Source of the DNA: Chloroflexota bacterium
Lineage (GTDB): Bacteria; Chloroflexota; Limnocylindria; Limnocylindrales; CSP1-4
Assembly (NCBI GenBank): GCA_021802185.1
Contig: JAKAAV010000043.1
Coordinates: 1 to 10,064 of the forward strand
DNA length: 10,064 nt
Direction: 5' to 3'
In this document: positions 5,733 to 10,064 of the stretch, one piece after another
Position numbering within the stretch: the stretch's first letter is position 1
Layout of the letters: every line of letters starts with the position of its first letter
Made by a program: the position numbers and the translations under genes
The notes under the pieces: model-generated
Database searches by the model: none
What the model was told of the DNA's origin: nothing
What the model saw: the letters and a program-made list of their open reading frames with translations, nothing else

Positions 5733-8700
5733 GGCAGCTGTTCGCCCTGGCGTTCGACCTCGGGGTCGAGACCCAGGAACGGCTCGAGGCGCTCCAGGTC
5801 GGCCCCCTCCCGGGAGACCACGGTGCGCAGATGGTTCGCCTTGAGGATGTGCCAGTTGTCCTTGTCGAGGACCGATCGCAGGAGCGGGGAGCGCGCGAGC
5901 TTGTAGCGCAGCAGCTCGACTCGTTCGGGCAGCACCACGAGGAACCGCACCACGCTCTCGTCCTGCGGGATGCGCCGGCCGCGCCGCAGCACCGCCTCCG
6001 AGATCATCGCCGTCCACTCGACCTCGAAGATGAACGCCGCCCGGTTCCGCTGGTACCACATGCAGTCGACGGACTCGAGGACGTCGATCGGACCGCGCGA
6101 CGCCAGCGGAAGGTGCGCGCGCTCCTCGAGCTCCGAGAGCTGCGCCCCCAGCGGCGCGCCGCGGTACGGCCGCTTCTGCTCCTTCGGGCTGACCCAGCAC
6201 CGCAGCCCGAGCCGGTGCCCGTACTCGACGAGCAGCCCGATGAGTTCCGTGTGCTCGCGGTACCGCGCCTGCAGCTCGTCGCCGGTCATGAGCATCTCGG
6301 GGGTGGAGGCGCGGCTGCGGTAGCTCTCGAGGCACACCTGCACGAGGGACTGGTCGGGCGTGTCGTGGCCGCGGAACATCGCGGCGATCCGGTCGTAGAA
6401 CGCGCTCTCGCTCAGGCCCCCGGTCGTCGCGAGCAGGCTGAAGACGGCCCACTCGACGCGGTCCGAGAGCGGCACGGCGGCGAGGTCGGCGTCGCGCTCG
6501 TCGCGCAGCCACCAGCGGCCGGGTTCGACCTCCTCGAGCCGGGTGTTGTCGGGGCGCGACAGCTCGTGCTGGATCAACTCGAGGAGCATGCTCACGGGGT
6601 CGCTGCCGCGCTGGGCGCCTGGGGCGAGGCGCGTCTCGGCGACGCGGCCCGCGGCAGCCGTCTCGGTCGCGGTCGCAGCGGCCGTCTCGGCGGCGGTCAC
6701 AGCGGCCGTCTCGGCGGTCGCGGCGGCCGTCTCGGCGGTCGCGGCGGCCGTCTCGGTGTCGGTCGCGGTCCCCATCGCGGCGTCGGCTCCGCCGCTCGAC
6801 GACGCGCGGGCCGGAGATGCGGCCGATGAGGGGCCCGCGGTGCCGTCCTCTCCGGCGGCCCTCGCGTCGACCGCCGGAGCAACCTCGCCCGAGGTCTCTC
6901 CGTCCCGCGACGCGTCGCCATCCCCGGCGGCGTCGTGAGCCGGCGAGGGAGCCGGAGTCAGCCGCTCGCCGAACAACCCGAGGGCGGCCATCGCCCGCAC
7001 ATCGCGCGCGCCGTGCTCCGCGTGGGAGCGTGTCCCGACGAGCCTGCGCAGGTGACCGGCCTCGTCGAGCCCGACGAGGATCTCGCCGAGCAGGCGCTCG
7101 AACCGCGCGGGCTCTCCCCGCGCGCGGAGGATCTCGACCGCCGTGTCGGTGACGTCGCGCTCGACCGCGGCGAGCTGGAACCCTCCCGGTGGCGTGGGCT
7201 GGAACGCGGTCGCGGGCTGGCCTGCGGTCGCGGGCTGGCCCGACCGCGGCACGCCGGCCGTCGCCGCCTGACCGGCCGTTGTCGGCTGACCGGCCGTTGT
7301 CGGCTGACCGGCCGTCGCCGCCTGGGCAGGCCGCGGCGCATCGTCCGGGAGCGCGACGCCCGCCCGGGTCCTCGGCACCCGAGGGGGCGGCGCGACCGAG
7401 AACTCGAGCGTCCCGCCAACCAGGTCCGCGGCCTCGGCGAGCAGCGCCCGGACGAGCCGGTACCCGGCACCGACACCGCCGAGCGCGCCGGCGACGAGCC
7501 CCTCGGGGCCGCCGGGCTCGAGCACCACGACCGCGCGCGCGTCGGGCGCGAGGATGGGCCGGACCGTTCCGAGCCCGCGCTCGAGCGCCGCCGCCTCCCA
7601 GCCCCAGCCGAAGCGCGGGGCTGGGCCCGCCAGGCCGTCGAGTGGCAGCGTCGCGGCCGCGTCCGCTCCGAGCACGAGCGACGTCGCGTGGTACGCGAAC
7701 GAGAGCGACTCGGTCGTCCACCGGATCGGCGGCTGCGTGAGCACGAGCCGGATGCGCGGGTCGGCGCGGGCGAGATCGGTCCGCGGGCGGCCCGTGCCGC
7801 CGGATCGGCCGAGGCCGGTTCTGACCACGACGTTCGCCGTCGCATCGGCGAGGTCGCGGAGGTCGTCCCCGAAGCGCGCCTGCACGGGACCGCCGGGCAG
7901 CGCCTGGACCCGCTGGATGAAGCCGCGCACGAGCCGGCACCCGTCCTCGAACAGCAGCCACGGGTTGCGCTCCCGCCACTGGTGGCCGCCGGGCAGCCGG
8001 ACGTGCCCGTTCGCGATCCGGAGCGCCGCGACTCTTCCCGGATAGCTGTTCAGCTTGCTCGCGGGCAGGACGGCGTGGAGGAGCGCCAGGCGGAGCGCGG
8101 CCTCGATCGGCGCCGCGCGCAGGTCGGAATCGAGACGCTCGAGGATCGCCCGGAACGCGGCGAGCGTCCGCGGGGTGTAGAGCCCGACGAGCTGGCGCGG
8201 GAGCTCGCCGATCCCCTCACCGACCGGGAACCGCGACAGCAGCTCGTCGACGTCGGCGTCGGGCACCTCGCGGGAGCGCGTGCCGTCGGCCGCGTCGGTC
8301 GTCGCGGTCCGCTGCTCACCCCCGCCGATCTGGTCGCGGCACGTCGTGCAGCGGTAGCTCTTCCGGAACGGCGTCTCGGCCTCTCCGTCCCAGATGAACT
8401 CGTCGACCATGACGTTCCGGCCGCAGGTCGGGCATCGCGACCCGTACAGCCCGGTGACCCACTGGCGCAGGCTGCCGTCGCCGCGCGGATGGGCGGCGAG
8501 GCTCTGCACCGCGGCGTCGAAGTGACGGACGTCCGGCGGGCGCAGCACGACCTCGGCGAGGAGGCGCGTGAGGGGCGTCGACTCCAGCGTGTAGCTCCGG
8601 CGCAGGTCTGCGACCGCTGTGCGGGCGACCCATCCGCCCCGGCCGAACAGGTCGACGACGACGTCGCCCGGTCGCGATCGCGCCTCGATCTCGGCGGCGA

Positions 8701-8794
8701 CGACGTTGAGCGGCGCGGGCGGCGCGAGGCGCTCGAACGTGGCCAGCGTGGGGCCCGGTTCGGGGTGGATCAGCGACGAGAGGGTCTCGGGCAT
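5720..8794 (-). CDS. Methyltransferase-like / nuclease-like multidomain protein with clamp-binding tail
   Basis: This 1024-residue protein is not a named family to me. Residues 45-75 look like a SAM-binding motif I (VVVDLFGRGG, with Glu71 at the end of the next strand). A Cys4 zinc ribbon follows (C121-x2-C124, C149-x2-C152). RLVLTQPPIRWTTESLSFAYH (349-369) aligns by position with the motif IV region of DUF1156-type amino-methyltransferases, but reads TQPP, not DPPY. A TAGQP-rich repeat linker (489-535) leads to a winged-helix-like segment (545-590, DTAVEILRARGEPARF), then a long Ala/Thr linker (613-727). The C-terminal part holds another helical segment (775-825) and a nuclease-like core: Asp910 and FEVEW (923-927), a D-x13-E-x-E pattern. 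The last residues are QLPLFG. TAGACT ends 8 nt before ATG 8794, so the mRNA may be nearly leaderless. The TPR gene lies 127 bp upstream on the same strand. Domain roles are inferred. Confidence 0.88.
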   Translation of the reverse strand: MPETLSSLIHPEPGPTLATFERLAPPAPLNVVAAEIEARSRPGDVVVDLFGRGGWVARTAVADLRRSYTLESTPLTRLLAEVVLRPPDVRHFDAAVQSLAAHPRGDGSLRQWVTGLYGSRCPTCGRNVMVDEFIWDGEAETPFRKSYRCTTCRDQIGGGEQRTATTDAADGTRSREVPDADVDELLSRFPVGEGIGELPRQLVGLYTPRTLAAFRAILERLDSDLRAAPIEAALRLALLHAVLPASKLNSYPGRVAALRIANGHVRLPGGHQWRERNPWLLFEDGCRLVRGFIQRVQALPGGPVQARFGDDLRDLADATANVVVRTGLGRSGGTGRPRTDLARADPRIRLVLTQPPIRWTTESLSFAYHATSLVLGADAAATLPLDGLAGPAPRFGWGWEAAALERGLGTVRPILAPDARAVVVLEPGGPEGLVAGALGGVGAGYRLVRALLAEAADLVGGTLEFSVAPPPRVPRTRAGVALPDDAPRPAQAATAGQPTTAGQPTTAGQAATAGVPRSGQPATAGQPATAFQPTPPGGFQLAAVERDVTDTAVEILRARGEPARFERLLGEILVGLDEAGHLRRLVGTRSHAEHGARDVRAMAALGLFGERLTPAPSPAHDAAGDGDASRDGETSGEVAPAVDARAAGEDGTAGPSSAASPARASSSGGADAAMGTATDTETAAATAETAAATAETAAVTAAETAAATATETAAAGRVAETRLAPGAQRGSDPVSMLLELIQHELSRPDNTRLEEVEPGRWWLRDERDADLAAVPLSDRVEWAVFSLLATTGGLSESAFYDRIAAMFRGHDTPDQSLVQVCLESYRSRASTPEMLMTGDELQARYREHTELIGLLVEYGHRLGLRCWVSPKEQKRPYRGAPLGAQLSELEERAHLPLASRGPIDVLESVDCMWYQRNRAAFIFEVEWTAMISEAVLRRGRRIPQDESVVRFLVVLPERVELLRYKLARSPLLRSVLDKDNWHILKANHLRTVVSREGADLERLEPFLGLDPEVERQGEQLPLFG
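6656..6751 (-). repeat. In-frame 21-nt tandem repeats (Ala-Thr-Ala-Glu-Thr-Ala-Ala)
   Basis: Imperfect 21-bp units encode ATAETAA-type heptads at residues 682-713 of the large protein. Two adjacent units are almost identical in DNA, as expected of slippage. The region is probably a flexible or helical Ala-rich linker. Confidence 0.75.
7205..7321 (-). repeat. In-frame 18-nt tandem repeats (Thr-Thr-Ala-Gly-Gln-Pro)
   Basis: Copies at 7268-7285 and 7286-7303 are identical, and a third at 7304-7321 differs at a few bases. More diverged copies extend towards 7205. They encode TAGQP-type units at residues 492-530 of the large protein, forming a disordered linker after the methyltransferase-like domain. 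Confidence 0.8.
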
Positions 8795-8800
8795 CTCGCC

Positions 8801-8806
8801 GAAGTC
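8801..8806 (-). promoter_or_regulatory. Possible -10 box (TAGACT region) before the large gene
   Basis: A TAGACT element lies about 8 nt upstream of ATG 8794 and fits TANNNT, so any leader would be only a few nt. There is no Shine-Dalgarno. Position is approximate within one or two bases. Confidence 0.35.
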
Positions 8807-8828
8807 TAGCGGTGGGCGGGGTCCCGGT

Positions 8829-8850
8829 TCCGGCCCGAGTTGCGGCCGGA
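8829..8850 (-). terminator. Hairpin between the TPR gene and the large gene
   Basis: TCCGGCC and GGCCGGA form a perfect 7-bp stem around an 8-nt loop. It lies 72 nt past the TPR gene's TAG and 34 nt before ATG 8794. There is no T-tract, so it may be a weak terminator, or a barrier between the two units. Confidence 0.35.
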
Positions 8851-8921
8851 CTTCCGACGTCTGGCCGAGTCGCGCCGCGCGTCAGGCGCGCCAGGGCGTC
8901 GGTCGCGCCGGTTTTCGGCTC

Positions 8922-9782
8922 CTAGGACTCCTCGTCGTCCACGTCGGGCTCCTCGACGAACGCCTCGTCGTCGGTCACCTGCGACGGCACCACGCGGTCG
9001 ATGTCGCCGAGCGACTCGTCCTCCTCGTCGTACTCGAGCTCGTCCTCGAGGTCGATCTCCTCGCGGATCAGCGTGCCCTTCGTGTACGGCCGGAGGTCCG
9101 ACGCCTTCGCGGCCGTCGGGAAGGAGACCTTGCCGTAGTTCCGCGGATCCTGGTACGTCTCGCGAATGATGATCCGGACGTCGCGCTCGCCGAGGCTCGT
9201 CACGCCGGCCGTGTACTGGTTGCCCTCGGCGATCAGCTTGAGCAGGCGCGCGGCCACCTTCGGGTCGACCGTCCCGATCTGCACGCCGTTGGACCGCGCG
9301 AGCAGCCGTGTCCCGTCGGGCACGAGCTCGACGAGGTCGCCGGGGTTGACCTGCGCGAGCTGGCGCGGGTGGGGCAGTTCGTAGAGCCCGGCGAAGCCGG
9401 TCTTGCCTGTTTCCTCGACGAAGATGTTGACCGGAGCCTTGTCGCCCACCGCTGCCGGGTTCGTGTGGTCGCCGGCCTCCACCAGCAGCACGCGCAGCCG
9501 GTCGATGTTCCGCTCGGCGATTCGGTTGGTGGGGTCGAGGGCGAGCGCGGACTGGTAGTGCTCGCGCGCCTGGCCGAGCTCGCCGAGCTCCCAGAGCGCC
9601 TTCGCGAGGCGATTCTCCGCGGCCGAGTCGGGGCCGAGCTCGAGGATTCGGCGGTTGACGTCGGCGGCGCCGCTCCAGTCGGCGTTGGCGGCCGCCTGGA
9701 TGGCCTGCTCGACGAGCTGCCGCTTGAGGCGGACGGTGGACTGTCCCGCGGTGGCGGTGCCGGCGAGTTCAGGGAAGCTCAT
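8922..9782 (-). CDS. TPR protein with HIRAN-like region and acidic tail
   Basis: This 286-residue protein has no signal peptide or membrane segment and is probably cytoplasmic. Residues 18-100 form two to three tetratricopeptide repeats (QAIQAAANADWSGAADVNRR; ALWELGELGQAREHYQSALALDPTN), a protein-docking scaffold. Residues 117-210 are mainly beta. They include VNIFVEETGKTGF and the segment GDLVELVPDGTRLLARSNG followed by IGTVDPKVAARLLKLIAEG, which resembles part of the HIRAN fold found near DNA-processing enzymes (a weak resemblance). The last 47 residues are strongly acidic (EEIDLEDELEYDEEDES...VDDEES) and could mimic nucleic acid or regulate binding. ATG 9782 has AAGGAG 3 nt upstream, a short spacing. 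The gene precedes the methyltransferase-like gene on the same strand with a 127-bp gap, so a functional link is possible but unproven. I know no assigned function. Confidence 0.88.
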   Translation of the reverse strand: MSFPELAGTATAGQSTVRLKRQLVEQAIQAAANADWSGAADVNRRILELGPDSAAENRLAKALWELGELGQAREHYQSALALDPTNRIAERNIDRLRVLLVEAGDHTNPAAVGDKAPVNIFVEETGKTGFAGLYELPHPRQLAQVNPGDLVELVPDGTRLLARSNGVQIGTVDPKVAARLLKLIAEGNQYTAGVTSLGERDVRIIIRETYQDPRNYGKVSFPTAAKASDLRPYTKGTLIREEIDLEDELEYDEEDESLGDIDRVVPSQVTDDEAFVEEPDVDDEES

Positions 9783-9785
9783 GGA

Positions 9786-9791
9786 CTCCTT
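9786..9791 (-). promoter_or_regulatory. Ribosome binding site of the TPR gene
   Basis: AAGGAG on the minus strand lies 3 nt before ATG 9782. The core is strong but close to the start codon. Confidence 0.55.
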
Positions 9792-9801
9792 CGATCGGGC
9801 T

Positions 9802-9848
9802 CACGTCCCGACGCGCCGTGCGACGCCCACGACAACACGGCGGACGTG
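9802..9848 (-). promoter_or_regulatory. Structured leader hairpin of the TPR gene
   Basis: In the leader transcript, CACGTCC pairs with GGACGTG (9842-9848 with 9802-9808). Stacked inside it, GCCGTG pairs with CACGGC (9836-9841 with 9815-9820), with a one-sided 6-nt bulge and a 15-nt loop. All 13 pairs are Watson-Crick. It lies about 20 nt upstream of the ATG, next to the ribosome site. No known riboswitch class is recognised. Confidence 0.4.
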
Positions 9849-9859
9849 GGGCAGGTGGT

Positions 9860-9889
9860 TATGTACCATCCCGCGTCGACCGCTGTCAA
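9860..9889 (-). promoter_or_regulatory. Sigma70-like promoter of the TPR gene
   Basis: On the minus strand a perfect TTGACA (9889-9884) is followed by an 18-nt spacer and a weak TACATA (9865-9860). Transcription from near 9853 would give a leader of about 70 nt. This is the only consensus -35 box found in the window. Confidence 0.5.
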
Positions 9890-10064
9890 ACGTCCGTCCG
9901 TGCGTTCGGGGCGCCTGCCGTTCACCCTCGTCGTTGCGCGCCGCCGGTTGGACGCGCGATGCGGCGATACGGCCGAGCCTGGCCGCACACCCGCCCGCGC
10001 CCGCCCGCGGCCAAGCGGCCGCGCCTCGTGCACCCCCCCGCCCGCGGCGGAGCGGTTCAGCGCC
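9866..10064. other. Right-edge intergenic region without a gene
   Basis: Upstream of the TPR gene, 282 bp to the window edge show no supported gene. A minus-strand frame of 84 residues (10033-9779) is Arg-rich, crosses the promoter and leader, and reads like a shadow. The far end is C-rich and low in complexity, with runs of CCCGCC type. The regulatory elements at 9802-9889 are listed separately. Confidence 0.6.

Noticed and set aside
7205..7321. Short regular repeats that could suggest a CRISPR array
   Set aside because: The units are contiguous, in frame with a coding sequence, and have no unique spacers.
5649..7979. 776-residue minus-strand frame
   Set aside because: It overlaps the large gene in another frame, is dominated by Arg, Pro, Gly and Ala without domain features, and is explained by GC-rich codon shadowing.
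6935..8809. 624-residue plus-strand frame
   Set aside because: Antisense to the large gene; Arg-rich composition and no start context.
8885..8892. 8-bp palindrome GGCGCGCC between the TPR and large genes
   Set aside because: Short palindromes of only G and C are expected by chance at this base composition.
9779..10033. 84-residue minus-strand frame upstream of the TPR gene
   Set aside because: Arg-rich, spans the TTGACA promoter and the leader hairpin, and lacks a ribosome site.

Overview
The window is very GC-rich DNA, with G or C at most third codon positions and long spurious reading frames on both strands. It looks like a compact chromosomal segment of a free-living high-GC bacterium. 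The gene set is a RDD membrane protein, an MscS channel, a CoxG-like protein, two PLP enzymes, a TPR protein with an acidic tail, and a methyltransferase-like protein with a zinc ribbon. Two genes appear to start directly behind a TANNNT -10 box, as leaderless genes do. A soil or freshwater Chloroflexota (Limnocylindria-like) or a high-GC actinobacterium would fit. This placement is an inference. There are no rRNA, tRNA or CRISPR features, no transposase or integrase, and no obvious boundary of horizontal transfer.

Layout: positions 1-4174 are all on the minus strand. In transcription order they hold a class III aminotransferase of the glutamate-1-semialdehyde aminomutase type (4174-2816), a CoxG/SRPBCC protein (2749-2279), an MscS-family channel (2244-1312), an uncharacterised 220-aa protein (1208-546), and an RDD membrane protein that overlaps it and runs off the left edge. 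A 149-bp divergent promoter region separates the aminotransferase from a plus-strand cysteine-desulfurase-like PLP enzyme (4324-5601). That gene converges on a large minus-strand gene (8794-5720) across 118 bp holding a hairpin and a 24-bp direct repeat. Upstream of the large gene, also on the minus strand, is a TPR protein (9782-8922) with a sigma70-like promoter and a structured leader. The right-hand 282 bp hold no convincing gene.

The most interesting item is the 1024-residue protein at 8794-5720. It combines an amino-methyltransferase-like N-terminus (SAM motif DLFGRGG, a Cys4 zinc ribbon, and TQPP where DPPY is expected), repetitive linkers, winged-helix-like segments and a C-terminal domain with a D...E-x-E nuclease-like signature. 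It ends in QLPLFG, a close match to the sliding-clamp-binding peptide. This suggests a DNA-modifying or DNA-processing enzyme that docks on the replication clamp. It is a candidate for an undescribed single-gene DNA maintenance or defence activity, supported here only by motif reading.

Other points of note are the repeated geometry of putative leaderless promoters, several short perfect inverted repeats at gene starts that look like operators or leader hairpins, and in-frame tandem repeats in the linkers of the large protein.
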